Assembly (NCBI RefSeq): GCF_012273895.1
Contig: NC_052107.1
Coordinates: 3,410,001 to 3,474,000, forward strand
Length of the DNA: 64,000 nt
Direction: 5' to 3'
Source: Zerene cesonia
Lineage: Eukaryota > Arthropoda > Insecta > Lepidoptera > Pieridae
A model generated the notes under the pieces. That model made no database searches and had not been told where the DNA came from. It worked only from the letters and a program-made list of their open reading frames with translations. Of this stretch, positions 36,427-49,400 are shown piece after piece. The position numbers and the translations under genes are program-made. Every line of letters begins with the position of its first letter. Position 1 is the stretch's first letter.

Positions 36427-38187
36427 CGGTGGCCTATAAGGCATCCCAAGCACAGGCGCCCGCATCGCAACACCAAAACTCGCAAGTCTATATTTAACGG
36501 TCCATTTTAGTGCGCCTTTTTGATTGATTTCCTCCACTCCGAGTCAGGGCATTTAATAACAAATTAATTTGTACGCATTAGATGTCCCTTGTAGCTTTTG
36601 ATAAGAGAACGTGGTAGTAAATACTGCCCACAAATAGTTCACTTACTTGAGGATGAGTATTGATGAGATGATACTTCTATGAGGATGAGTTTAAGACTCG
36701 CAGATATCATTAAAAACAACAGTATATTATGTAAATGACCGCTGCCAAATCTCTTTACCTACTGTCTAATAGCACAACTCCTCCTTAGATATTTATTAAT
36801 TATAGAAAGACTTTATTGCTGCCATATAATTAAACAAATGCAGTTTTATAACTAAGCACTACACCATAAAAATACATCCTACTTACGCATTACAAAAACT
36901 GTAGTCAATGGCTCATATGAATACTACCATATATTTATGTCTAGTTGATTTATTTACTGAGTTTAATTTAATTTACATTTATATGGTCTAAGAGGTAAAC
37001 GCGCCTACAGCTAAAACGTTACTACAACTAAAAGTCGAAGACTTTTTACTTTATTTAAAAAAATACTTGATACAGAAGTAAGTAAACTTCTCATTCACAC
37101 GGAAAACGAAGAAACGGAAGTTCAATATTTTACTTAACTATTTATTAGGCAGGACTCATTATTGTACTATTAAATTTTTTTGACTGAATTTAATTATTGT
37201 ATATAAGTTAGTTTTAGATATTAGTTTTTTAAATACCTATCAGTTACCAAAATACTCATTGTAGAAGTTCAATTAGGAAAGACAATATTTTTGAATAGAA
37301 ATGTTTCTATAGATATCGTTTTTGTAAGTTAATATTCAAACCAAAGAATAATCCATAAGAATGAATATTTTACAATAATTATATTGTAGTTTAGACGTTT
37401 TTTACTTGTACTTATAGTCATTTCAAGAATCTCACATGGATCAAAACTCTTTTATGTAATTTATTTATGTAAGTTTTGTTTTCTTTGGTAGAAAGTACAA
37501 TAATTATACGTACCTACATATTTATATTTATATAATAATCTTGAGAATTAAGAAATTGTTCCTAGATGTTGTAATTTTTGGATTAAAACAAAATCTAGTA
37601 ACGATAACGAGACAATACATATTATTAATTATTATTAGTAATAATACCACTATTATACATACATACATATTTAAGTATGGAGTGTAGATGGTAGATATTA
37701 ATATATCTTAATTGAACATGGTCAAGACAGTTTCGTAATAATGAGTTTAGTGATATTTAATTTTAAATTAATTTAATTTTTTGTGTAAAGAATAATTAAA
37801 CGGTAACGTTATTAATATATCTTGGCCATACATTTAAGTATAAAATTTGAATATTAAGATATACACGAGCACGTGAAATATCATGTAGACAGTTGATATA
37901 TTTTTAAGAGCAAATGTAGGAAGTAGTGTTTAAACAATTTGTGCAAAATTAATTTTTTATTGTAAAATTGCAATGCCTAACGTTTCTTTTCACAGTGCCA
38001 AAAGTTACCTACTTATAAGGGCTAGTAGGTATTTTACGGAAAAATTATATGTACCTATAATGTTATATAGTTTGTATTAAACATTGTAAAAGGAAAGCGT
38101 TTTTTATTTTACCAGAATATATTTTTCCACAAAAGATCTATTAAGTGTCCCGTGCCCTCATGAAAACTAGCGCTGTCGGTAGATATT

Positions 38188-38362
38188 GTCTAGCGCTCCG
38201 GCCAGGCTTTACCCGTGGAACATATATAGCCTATAGTCTTCCTCAATAAATGGGTAAACTAACACTGAAAGAATTTTTCAAATCGGACCGGTGATTCCTA
38301 CGATAAAGCGCGATCAACCAAACAAACGAACAAACTCTTCAGCTTTATAGTATAGTATAGAT
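38188..38362 (+). mobile_element. Interspersed repeat fragment
   Basis: ctagcgctccggccaggctt, tatagcctatagtcttcctc, ctgaaagaatttttcaaatc, then caaacaaacgaacaaactct. Related pieces with the same order of motifs lie at 35072-35205 (tagctgttcgtccgtgg) and 44071-44215 (ctagcggcctgtgccgtcct). Confidence 0.65.
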
Positions 38363-38514
38363 GTCTTAATATATTGTTGATGTTTCACATGAAAAATGTG
38401 CTTGACAAGATGAATATTGATTATATAAGTAGGTAGTAGTGAGTAGTATAGTTTATTATATAACGCTATTTCAAGAACAACAAATTTTCATGTGTTTGGT
38501 TTTATGAGAGTACT

Positions 38515-38735
38515 AGCTTCCACCCGCGTTTCGGTGTGATTGATGATCAAGATTCCTGTTTTATCCCAAGGGAGGATTTAATCGGGATAGAAAGTCTACT
38601 ATCACTATCACCCAAGTCCGCTCATACCCTGTCTGTATACCAAATTTCATCAAAACCGTTCAGTAGTTTCAGCGTGATTGACGGACAAACATCCAACAAA
38701 CAAATTTTCACATTTATAAAATTAGTGTTATGATA
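38515..38735 (+). mobile_element. Interspersed repeat fragment in the tok-YOD1 interval
   Basis: ctagcttccacccgcgtttc, a segment with tttaatcgggatagaaag, then ccaaatttcatcaaaaccgt and aatttttcacatttataaaattag-like end. It follows the same general pattern as other short lepidopteran repeats here. The 65-codon frame across it is spurious. Confidence 0.65.
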
Positions 38736-39325
38736 CATTTAGTATTAAAAAATATCAACAAATTTTTCTAAGGTCCATCTGTATTTCGGCTATGCGGACT
38801 TCTTCATACAGGCTTAGTTCTTGTTTCTCAACATGTTTATTCGTCTGTTTCTTTGTTTGTTAAGTTGTATAAGTAACTAAATAAAAAAGATTAATTAAAT
38901 TATTCAACTTAGGCAAGAATTAATATTTAATAGAGAACGCTGGGTGGTAGCTTTAGACCAACCTTTTTCTAATTATCCCTATCTTGATTTTATTGACAGA
39001 TTTTTGTTTCTATTGACCCCATACGACGTGTCTAATGAGACATACTACGTATCTATTTACCCCATTCCCAGTTTTATTACGCTTTTTTTAGTGAGTAAAT
39101 CTTTCATAGATACCCACGGCCCACGGAAAACTTTATGCTTATACTCAATTTGACAGTTGTTGTCAATTGTCGACCTCAGCCGTCAGTGACAAAAGTCAAA
39201 TGTCTACGTAACGTTATGTTATTTATTTATTACAATTACAATATTCTTTTGCTATTAACTACATAACAAACCTCAACACCTCAATTAGTTTAATAAAACG
39301 TCGTTGTGCTAGTTGTCTTTCAGAA

Positions 39326-39719
39326 ATGGCGTCATTAGCTATTAAAGTTAAAAGTAAAAACGGCCAGCAGATATTAAAAGACTTGACCTCTGATAGCACC
39401 GTGGGTGAACTAAAAATGTTTCTCTCTAGCCTTACAGATGTAAGCTGCGAGAATATTAGCGTTTTATTAGGCTATCCACCTAAACCTTTAGACATTAGTA
39501 ATAATGATAAAAAATTGTGTGAGATAGGATTGAAAACTGGCGAAACATTAATTATTGAAGAGAAATCTGTGTCTGTCGGAGAGAGTACACCTCAAGCTAG
39601 TAAAGATAAACCAATCGAAAATGGAATTGTGTCACACGAAAATCAGACACCTTGTAGACCTGGTATTTTAATGAAGAAAGTTGTTCCTTCAGATAATTCT
39701 TGTCTTTTTACTAGTATAG
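39326..39719 (+). CDS. YOD1: YOD1 exon 1: UBX-like domain and catalytic Cys
   Basis: 131 codons plus one base. Opens MASLAIKVKSKNGQQILKDL, a ubiquitin-fold start, with the LLGYPP loop and ETLIIEE strand. It ends just after PSDNSCLFTS, which holds the OTU catalytic Asp and Cys. Donor ATAG followed by gtaatt. Confidence 0.97.
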
Positions 39720-41240
39720 GTAATTTATTGAAACCTAGTTTCCAATACCCTTTTTTAATATGTGACGATCCAAATTCTTTACATAATTATGTTAATAATG
39801 ACTAATAATATAATTATTAAGAAGTGTACATCCTATGCTAACTATAAAACATCATCATTCATATTTCTAATTAAAATGTTATGTTTTTCACAGGGTTTGT
39901 GTTAAATGGCAATGTGGATACAACGGTCCATACTCTTATGCGGCAAATTATTGCTATGGAAGTGGCTAGTGACCATGAGACTTACAATGAGGCGATGCTA
40001 GGGAAGCCCAATGCTGAATATTGTGCTTGGATTCAGCAGCCAAGCTCTTGGGGTGGAGCTATTGAGGTGAATTAATTTTTTTATGGTCATGGCCTACTAG
40101 ATTTACCCTATGAAAAGTTACGTAATATCTAACATTCCACAAAAACCTATAGTGAACTATAGTGAACATAAAAAAAAACTATAGTGAACAAACTGGCAGA
40201 CTTTCACTTTTATATTCTTAGTATAGATAGTGTCTCCCTTTATTTTCATAACTTGAAATACCTTCAATTTTTTCTGATATATATTATTGTAATATTTCTA
40301 TAACTATTGTTAAGAATTTTTTAAACCAGTTTCTTCTTTTCATAATTCTAATGCTGTGTAAAAATAATAAATTTCTCTCTTCCAGGTAGCAATTTTATCT
40401 AGATTTTATGGCTTGGAAATGGCTGTTGTAGATACATTAAATGCAATAATCAATAGATTTGGAGAAGACAAAAATTATGGGCAGAGAGTATTTTTATTGT
40501 TTGATGGAGTGCACTATGATCCATTATATTTGGAGCAATCTGATGTGAGTAACCATAATTTAAACTGAATTTTGAAATAATCTGATAAAAATGTTATTTA
40601 CCTGGAAAGAGGATGATTGTTATAGTAGACTATCTTTCTGCCTGTATACTTCACCCTTTCACCCTTGTTAAAGGAATTTCCCATGGAATGAGATGTTTCA
40701 GCTTTGTTAAAAGGAGGCTATGTCACACAACAGACTCAACTAGGCAAAAAAATTACACCATAAAATTGATCCATTGTGATGCAAAAGAAGGTCAAATAAA
40801 CAAAAACACCTTTGAAACCATAATTGTAACACCTGTAAAGTTTTTATACCTTTGATAAATAAGAAAATATGAATTAGGAGAACATAAATAAAAAATAAAG
40901 AAAAAAATTATGCTTGGATTTACAAAAAAACAAAATATTTAGTTTCCAAAAAGAGGAATACAGTAAAGATGTTATATTTGGAAATACTAATTTCATAATT
41001 AATGTCATCAACATATATCTTATTTTTCAGGGTGGAATCCAAACTGTATTCCCTGCTGAAGACTTGGAAATTTACAAAGAAGCCGAGCAACTTGCTAAGG
41101 AAGCAAAATCTTCTAGACAATTCACAGACTTGAATAAGTTCACTTTGAAATGCCAAATCTGTGACAAGCTCCTCACCGGTCAGGTTGAGGCGCAGAAACA
41201 TGCTAAGGAAACAATGCACGCAAATTTTGGGGAAGTCTAG
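39326..41240 (+). CDS. YOD1: OTU1/YOD1 ubiquitin thioesterase, complete, four exons
   Basis: Cysteine deubiquitinase of the OTU family. In animals and yeast YOD1/Otu1 works with p97/VCP (Cdc48) in ER-associated degradation and vesicle sorting. The spliced product has 311 residues: a ubiquitin-like UBX-type domain (about 1-80, binds p97), a short linker, the OTU domain with PSDNSCLFTS (catalytic Cys126, Asp123) and DGVHYDP (His232), and a C-terminal C2H2 finger (C283, C286, H299, H305) ending FGEV as in other YOD1 proteins. ATG at 39326 follows ttcagaa and begins the UBX-like domain, so this start fits. Human YOD1 is about 348 residues. Introns are GT-AG in consistent phases. It lies 2.9 kb after tok on the same strand, with no sign of linkage in function. 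Confidence 0.97.
39894..40066 (+). CDS. YOD1: YOD1 exon 2: OTU core
   Basis: Acceptor ttttcacag, donor ATTGAG followed by gtgaat. Reads LMRQIIAMEVASDHETYNEA, LGKPNAEYCAWI and SSWGGAIE, the conserved YOD1 segment before the third beta strand. Confidence 0.96.
40386..40544 (+). CDS. YOD1: YOD1 exon 3: OTU catalytic His
   Basis: Acceptor ctctcttccag, donor TCTGAT followed by gtgagt. Reads VAILSRFYGLEMAVVDT, RFGEDKNYGQRVFLLFDGVH then YDPL. The His of DGVHYD is the catalytic His. 53 codons, phase 0 at both ends. Confidence 0.96.
41031..41240 (+). CDS. YOD1: YOD1 exon 4: C2H2 zinc finger and stop
   Basis: Acceptor cttatttttcag. Reads FPAEDLEIYKEAEQLAKEAK, RQFTDLNKFTLKC and the finger CQIC-x12-HAKETMH, then NFGEV and stop TAG at 41238. 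The RQFTDxNxFTLxC motif is highly conserved in YOD1. Confidence 0.97.
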   Translation, partial: GGIQTVFPAEDLEIYKEAEQLAKEAKSSRQFTDLNKFTLKCQICDKLLTGQVEAQKHAKETMHANFGEV

Positions 41241-41329
41241 CATTCGCTAAAAGAACCAAAACGGACATTTTTAACATCACTAAATAAGATGCTACAAAAA
41301 TTTCTTCAAGCTCATAATTAGATTGTTAC

Positions 41330-41335
41330 AATAAA
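41330..41335 (+). terminator. YOD1: Candidate YOD1 poly(A) signal AATAAA
   Basis: AATAAA 90 bases after the YOD1 stop. A second lies at 41672-41677. Either could serve; no transcript evidence is available. Confidence 0.45.
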
Positions 41336-44070
41336 AAATATATTTGAGCAAATGTGTAATTAGTTATTAACAAAGAGATTTAATAATATATACAACAGAG
41401 AGGCCATTAGAGGATTTTTATACACATTACTTGATCTTATGAGCTAGTAACACCATGTTATTATAAATAGAAAAACAAAAATGTCATTTATTTTTACATG
41501 ACTGTGCTTATCGGTACATATTTGTGAAGAATGTTACAAACATAAATAGAAGAGCCTAGAATTTTCAAATGTATTCATGAGATTTATGCTGCAGATGACA
41601 ATTCTTTTTAATGTCCATTGTGAAAACGTACTTCATTACATCATAAAGATTATAAATATAAGCAATATTGCAATAAAATAATTATATATTTCATGTTAAT
41701 AATTGTTTTAGCTACTTAGTAATATATACTTTAAATACCATGATTATTTTTTGAGACTGAAATAGTTTTACATAAACAATTGTCTTATAGTTTTTGTAAT
41801 AAGTTCTTGTTGAGTTCTGGAGTAAGTAATAAATATAGTGAAAATAAGAGGTTGAAAATTAGTAAATTCACCAAGTGCTGATGTAGTAAGTACCGAAATA
41901 ACTGTTACACTTTGATAATTTTTTACGTGATATTTATAGAAAATATATTGGTGACATTTTAATGGATTTGATCAGTAGCATTAAGAAAGAGTTAGAAATG
42001 TAGCAATTTGTAATATGTAACATCATTGTGCGTCGTCAACACCATATTTTTTTTATAATGACAATAAAATAAGTTTTGGTTCTGTAGTTATAAAAATATT
42101 ATTTTCATACCATGCACACATGCATATTTTAGCAATTTTTTTGCACTTGTAAAGTGTTCGTACTATTTCAATGCATAATTTTAATTTAATATTTAATTAT
42201 CGCTAATTAGCTTCAACTATTTTTACATTTTACCTAAACATCGTTATTGATATGTTCTAATTAATTACATGAAATATTTGGTTTTATCTGGGAAAGTTGA
42301 ATTGGAAATGCAAATAAACAACATCATTTTAGTACTTTATTTTTATTTAATAACTTCCCTTTCCGATGTTTTAAATTTATAGATACATTTTTCTATTACA
42401 TCTCTCTTAAAAACCTCTTTTGATGCGACATACGTTTTTTCTAGTTCGGAGACCAATAAAATGTGAATAGAATCAAATCGTTTAGAAAACATATTTTGTT
42501 TTCATTTTTGATATTAATGTTAAGAGTCGAGCACGTTAAACGTTTCGACACGAATCGGGCCAGCTCGCAGCGGGTTGTACCAAATTTTGGTTTTCCACAA
42601 AAACCACTGAACGGGTGTAAATGATCGACAGTTTTGTTTAATAGACCGTGTGGCACAGCAAATAATATAGTAAGAAGTCTGCGTTGTTATACGAAAACAA
42701 TGATATACTCGTATATGTATCATTGCGACACGTGTAGCAAAACGTAAATACGTTCAAGATTTCACTGCGTATTAACTATTTATACATACTTTAATAATAT
42801 ATTATAAACTTGGTTTCTGCTTAGGTGTGTTATTCTAGTATATTAGTTGCAGTACCAAACACTGCCAAATGAACAAAAATAATTCAGTAATTTTAAAGTG
42901 ATTGCACAACTAGCATCTATCCATACATGTCACCAGAATATCAAAATTTTCACATTCATAATCCTTACCAATATCATAAATACGAAAGCTTTTTATTATG
43001 TCTATGGAGAAAGTCAGGACACAGAGCTACTTTTTATGACCGTCACAGATAATATACTATACTGCTAGCGGTGAAATAACTCATTCTTATGGGAAATCCC
43101 TCTGGCGAAGCCTGACAACTGAAATGACATATCCAGGTGCTATAATAGTGAATAATCTATGGTTATATTTTTAAAGGTATATAACCAGAATAAAACCAGA
43201 AATCTTTTGACATGATTTATTTTTAACACAAAAATGTACAGTATCAATAAATATAGAATCTAGTCACGTCGGCTGCTATCACTTGTCGTTACTCCTATGT
43301 TTTTATACAATGTTGTTTAACAACATTAAGCTTATAAATATTTTTATAATGTAATATATTGAAATTGTGCACTGCGGGCCATCCATAGCGAAGAATCGAG
43401 TTAATTTTAAGTTTGTGAGAGTATTTCATACTCTACAAATGTATATAGCAATTATTTTGTTTCCTGTTTTACCGCTTTAACATAGAAACATCAATTCAAT
43501 TTATTTTAAAATACATTGAAATGTAAGCTTAGCTTATTCAGCGAAAAGTACGTTATTAATATTATCATTGACAATGTAGTCTTATGCCGAATTGCACTTT
43601 AAAAACAATATTAACCAAAATGATGTAGGGAGTCTTATTTAATTAGTTTCCGACAACTTCGTAGTAGGCCTTTTAGAAGGTATTCAAATTAATTCGCACA
43701 ACAATTTTATAATAATAACAACCAATAACGATTCACACAATATAACCATAGGACTAGAGAACTGCAATTTTGAAAAGGCAATTTAAAAATTCCTTGGTAA
43801 TAACTATTTGTATATAAAATTAGATCTAATATCATTTAATATTGCCGAAGTGTATTGCTTAGCTCACAACTTTTATTTACAATTATTAAGAATAGCTATT
43901 TTCAAACCGTGCGGTAGACTAGCTAGTGTCTAGAAATAGTTAAAACACGAAGGGAATAAATTGCCAAAATATTAAATACAATATTGGTATTTTAATTATA
44001 TTTAATGATAATAGACAACAATTCGTGATTTGTAATTAACTCTATAATTAAATTTTATTTATAATTTACT

Positions 44071-44215
44071 AGCGGCCTGTGCCGTCCTCTGCCGTAGTAA
44101 ATATATGTATTTACACTCGTGAAACTTACAGCTTTCTAGAAATATGAAATAATTTTTATAATCGCTCCAGTAGTTTTTGGATGAAAAGATTACAAACATA
44201 CACACAAAAACACAA
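44071..44215 (+). mobile_element. Interspersed repeat fragment between YOD1 and Aralar
   Basis: ctagcggcctgtgccgtcct, taatcgctccagtagttttt, gatgaaaagattacaaacat. More diverged than the 35072 and 38188 copies. Confidence 0.55.
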
Positions 44216-45520
44216 TTTTTTCCCGTTTAGAGGTTTCCAGATTAGATATACCTACTTAACCTCATTAACATTATTATAAAATTTTATGATGATTATCTTA
44301 AATATTATAACGTTAACCAATTTGTTCAATATTGATTAATCTTGGCAATTTATTACAAGACAGAAAAATATAGTGCAAGTGCGGATATTCATTTAAAAAC
44401 TTTGTTTACCCCCTGATCCTTGTACTCTGATTTTATTAAACTATCTATGGATGCACCCAAGCTGTTTAAATATATAACAGACAAAATATGCGAGATAATT
44501 AGTATTAAATACGTCTAACTACATAAGAATAATCTCGTCTTCATACTGGTTAAGGTAACCATGTTAAATTTTGTACAATCACAATGTAGCCTAATTCGCT
44601 CTTGATATTGTCTGATATAGACACGATATAAGTCGCAATGGATCGATATATTTTAAAATAACTTGTAAATAACATATGAACAACAGCTTTACAAAAGCAA
44701 CTACTGAAAATGTGTCCAAAAGCATATTTTTGCGTATAATTGTCTATCTAAGCAGAATATGTGACGGCATCGATAAATATAAAAAAAAATCGATTTCGAC
44801 GTTACCCTTAGCGCTAAAATAATATAAAACTGCGTAAGCAAAGATAACATGGCAAAATAATTGTATAAAAATATAAGATACACGATATAAATCAATCGGT
44901 TTGGAGTACAAAATGCTGCGAGGTGCATATGACAGTAAAGAATTTAAATATAAGTTTTGTTTGTAAAACACCAATTTTCATATAAATATTGCTTATGAAA
45001 TTGCTTTATTTTAGAACAATTAAACGAAACTTCTACGTTTCAAATAAAGAATAATCGAATAAAAATATAACAATTGCAACTACATCGATACGCACGCACG
45101 CACAGGCAGTGAACAACTCCGATAAAAGAAATAAACTAATATTTAAAGATGGCAGACATTTGACACCGGTACACTTTGATTAGCCATATTGATACTTATC
45201 ACTTTAGCAATAAGAATTAGATTAAACAATCACAAACCAACTATGGCAAAAAAGTTTTTGGTTAACCTTGGAATTTTTTTTGTATTTGGACTTGACGACC
45301 TTCAAATGATATTTAAATTGAATATTATAGAATTTTTAATCATTTCCTGAAACATTGATAATTCTAATGATCTGCCATCTTTAAATGTTTTAATGTTGAT
45401 GTACCAGAGAGGGGTTGTGTGCCCGAATGCGTAATTTATAGAGTTCCTATAACTTAAATTCAATTGAAATCTCAATAGAATGATGGCAATTATCATTAAT
45501 GTTTTCACGTTAGAATATTG

Positions 45521-45526
45521 TTTATT
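45521..45526 (-). terminator. aralar1: Candidate Aralar poly(A) signal AATAAA
   Basis: TTTATT on the plus strand, 790 bases downstream of the Aralar stop. Others lie further on (for example near 42330-42345), so the true 3' end is open. Confidence 0.3.
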
Positions 45527-46316
45527 GACTGGCGTTCATTGATTTCTAGGCACACGATACTTATAGTAGATCTATAGTTTCCCCTTAGGGCCTTCTATAA
45601 TAAATAGTTGCAGAGATGTATAGAAAATTTTATGTTTTGGGCGTTTCAGTTTTTTATCAATTCTCTCTTTGAAGTTAATAACAATATATAACAATTTTCT
45701 TAAATTTTATAGTTTGATAGCTAGAGAGATACTTCGATGTTAAGAGGAAAATTAATTATTCTGATAAATCTCCGATTAAAACAGCCATTAAAACTTCCTA
45801 GCCCTCAAGATATGAAATAAAAATACAGTATATTTTCCTCTTGATAATTGCTGATAATGATACATTTTCAAATAAGTCAAATAATTGGAACCAATATATA
45901 AATGAACAGCATGAGAATGATTGTAAACCAAGTTTTTATGAATACGTTTTCAGACCATTCTGTTACCTTTATCTTTCTTAATTTTAAGAAAATATTTTTG
46001 AAAAGTTTACAGATATTCAAATGTTTGACTATGCGTACTATAACATCTGAGTTAAACAAGAAGTTGATCACATTTAAATGCTATAATAAGCAACACCCAA
46101 CAAACTGTATTCACTTGTAAAAACATCGTTCATATAAATATTCTACGAACCTACTCCCACGATTTCATCCATAGTTGGTTTCAATTATATGACATTTTTT
46201 CAACTCAATTCCGATTAAACATTTTTTCAACACAATCCAATCACTAGATATTTTTTTTACAAATTTTTTGTAATTTTTTCAATCAAAAACACTTCCTACA
46301 CATCTCTCGCAACCCC

Positions 46317-46479
46317 CTATTGAGCCTTAGGGTATGAGAACCTCGGCAGTGAGATTCCGAACTTGGTTTCTAAGCCGGTGAGTATCGGCATGGCCACTTG
46401 GTAGCCGCCGATGTGGTGCGGCTTCTTCTTCGTCTCTTCCACTGGAGTGGCCACGGTGAGCTCTGAACCGGCTGGACGA
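46317..46479 (-). CDS. aralar1: Aralar exon 15: C-terminal region and stop
   Basis: Acceptor attccttgcag. Reads RPAGSEL, EETKKKPHHIGGYQVAMPIL, TGLETKFGISLPRFSYPKAQ and stop. The HIGGY and ETKFG motifs are the conserved C-terminal helix region of Aralar/citrin. Confidence 0.96.
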
Positions 46480-49400
46480 CTGCAAGGAATTATAAAATAA
46501 ATCAAATATTTTAATAGACCAGATTTTTACAAAATAAAGTAAAAAAGCCAGTATGAAAAAAAATCTTTGTGCAAAGTTAAAGCTACTGCTTTTGTTTCTT
46601 AAGTGATAATTAAACAAAGCATTGAAATTTGTATTTATTTATAAAATAAATTGGGAAAAGAATGAGAATATTAACGATTTAAAAAAATATAAAAAAACTC
46701 CATATCAATTATTTTATAAACTGATTAGATGCACCTTAAAATATCGTGTTTCAATCGCTATCTCATTCCACTATATTTTAATTTATTTGCATATTATCTA
46801 ACCACGACCTTGACCCTTCCGCCTTGAGTGAGCAAAAACTAAGTATTACGTTTATAACTGGTATTTAAATCAATACTTACGATCCACCGAAGTCCACGTA
46901 GAACAGACGCTGTAATATTTCGTACGTGACCAGCGTCACGGCGAATTGCGGCGAGGAGCGGAAGACACGAGCTATGGGACAAATATAATACGAATTTATT
47001 TATGTACATCACTTTGTGGGCACATAAAATATTATATTGGTCTGCGTCATACTTTTAATGTCTTACATGAGAGGTCATGTTGAAAATTGTTGCACTGTTA
47101 CTTTATAATTCTTTTACTCCTACGATTTCGCCCGCATAGAAAAAGAAAAGAGTTTTATTTCTGTGGTAACTGAGCTGGTTAATGATCCCCACCGCACATA
47201 ATCATTCGCTGAGGTAGTGAATCTACGGATGATCTGACTGCTTTCCAGGAGAAAGGGAAAAGGAAAGGATTGACTATTGGAAAGAAGTTATGGACCGTGA
47301 AGGGTGAGGAAAAGGAAACGGGGCTCCGGCAATCCCGGTCTTCCCCCGTACAGTTCCTGTTCTCATGGGATTTTTGGTATAGAAACTATTCATGTCCTTT
47401 CTCAAATCTCAAATTATATCTGATTTTTTCATTCACAGAGTAATGCGTAAAACTTGATTTTTTTTAATTTCGGACCAAAATGCACAATTTAAGTGATGTG
47501 ATAAAGTGTACAAGCATGTTTGAGACTTACCGATAGCACCCTTCCAGAACGCTCTAGCACCCTCTTCGGCATATATTTTCCTAGTTGCGTCGATGACTCC
47601 GTTGTATGTCGTCTGACCGGATCTCGCTACCACCTGTCAAATGTTACTTGATTTAGTATTTCCATAACAAATTGTACTAATGAACGCTTAAAAAAATAAT
47701 ATAATAAAAAATAGCGTTACAAGTATGGTAGGCTCAAAAATTTGTATCTTGTTTAAATTACCAGTTCAAATGTGAAAAAAAAATCTATAGGGGGAAGAGA
47801 TATTACCACATCGATTAACACACACAACACAAACGTTTTGTGAAAGTGTAAGGAAATTGTAAGGAATATCATAACATGAAATAACATTAAAACGCTGCAT
47901 GCTATCAATAGAAATTATTAGAGGTAGTATTCTACTACTAATAATTACTAGTAGTACCATTCTACTACTAAAAATTATAAGCAATAGTATTCTACTAGTA
48001 ATAATGTTTGTTTCTCAAATTAATACCATACTTAAACTCTTTTATTATTTATATTATATATTTATAAGTCTACAAATAATCTATGTAAAGTGTAAATGTA
48101 ACCTGTAATCGTGTCTTAATAACATCGGCGGGTGTGACGAGCGAGGCGGCGGGCACGCCGGCGATGGCGCCCGCAGCCAGCAGCGTCAGCGGGTGGTTGT
48201 AGCCGTTCTCGTCCGCGAATTTGGCCTGCGAATGAGATATAATTAGAATAACATGAACGAAACACGAAAAACAATTTATCATTGTGTAAAAATAAATAAT
48301 AAATAATAGTTTAAAAAAACTATAAAACACGCTTTAACAAAAATCATATTTTGCAAATTGAAAAATGGAATAATTTTATCAAATTAGTGTATTGTCATCG
48401 GTCCTCAATAAATCTACAAAGTTTGAACGAAATCTGGCCGTTTAAAGTGGGTCAAAATCGCGCCCAAAGAAGTCGGTTACAAACAAACATACAAACAAAC
48501 ATACAAACAAACATACAAACAAACATACAAACAAACATACAGGTGAAGCTAATAAAAAGCGTGTAAAAAATAAGAAAGTTAGTATTTTCTTGTGTTTGGT
48601 TTCACGCGAGTATTATACATTTAGAAATTAAAAACTTTTCATGGTCATATTATACATTTAGAAATTAAAAACTTTTCGTAACACAAACATAAACAAAAAC
48701 GCTCGCTGTAAAGTGTTCGAAACGTCGGGTTAATAATATAATGAATAAATCGCGTTTAAAATCCGTTGAAAAGTTTTTAATTTCTAAATAAGAAAGTTGT
48801 AAATATCTTAATGTATATGAATTTTAGTCAAATTTGGACACCGTGTGTAGTTTGATCCAACTCAAAAGATACTAAGAAATAAGAAAGTTTATATTATTTG
48901 AACTACGCTTCGTGTAGCTAGTAAAATAATAAAGTAAGATGAATTATTATTTTCTACCCAAAAGGTCACTGACGTCCATGAGTCCAAATTTGTTCAAAAG
49001 GAGACACAAGGAGAAATTAGACATTGTGAAAGGATTTAGATCAAAATCTAACATACTTGCTATGTATGGGTTTTTTGTTGCCTTTGTTCTCACAATATTT
49101 TCCTTCATCAATAAGAACAGTTGTAATGTGCATATTGGAAGATAAATTCAAATTTAAATGAATTATGCGTGTCCATCTAATTTTGCACTTGATTTTTTTG
49201 TAAAGCCACTCCTAATATTCATAAATTAATTTAAATTACTTTGACATGCGCATACGCAGGGAAGTATATAGCACTGAAGGGCACGTCGCGGAGCAGACAC
49301 GCCTTAGCGCCCTTGTAGAGACCGAAAAGCCCGAGGTCCTTGACCACAGACCACGCCCTCACTTTGGTGCCTCCAGCTATCTCGCCGGCCACTTGCAGGC

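Larger units (their letters stand above)
36427..39325. other. tok 3' region and YOD1 upstream region
   Basis: AT-rich. I see no AATAAA soon after the tok stop; attaaa occurs at 38076-38081. Two repeat fragments lie at 38188 and 38515. The 160 bases before the YOD1 ATG are less AT-rich (gtcgacctcagccgtcagtg) and probably include its promoter, but I see no clear TATA box. Confidence 0.5.
41241..46316. other. Convergent interval between YOD1 and Aralar
   Basis: Five kilobases with no gene. It must contain the 3' UTRs of both genes, a reversed fragment of the 31982-type repeat at 42525-42600, and the 44071 repeat. Frames up to 76 codons at 44701-44974 and 45877-46120 are AT-rich and unconvincing. 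Confidence 0.6.

Noticed and set aside
38944..39153. 69-codon frame just upstream of YOD1
   Set aside because: No known domain and no Kozak-like context; it lies in the likely promoter region. Hydrophobic composition is explained by T-rich DNA.
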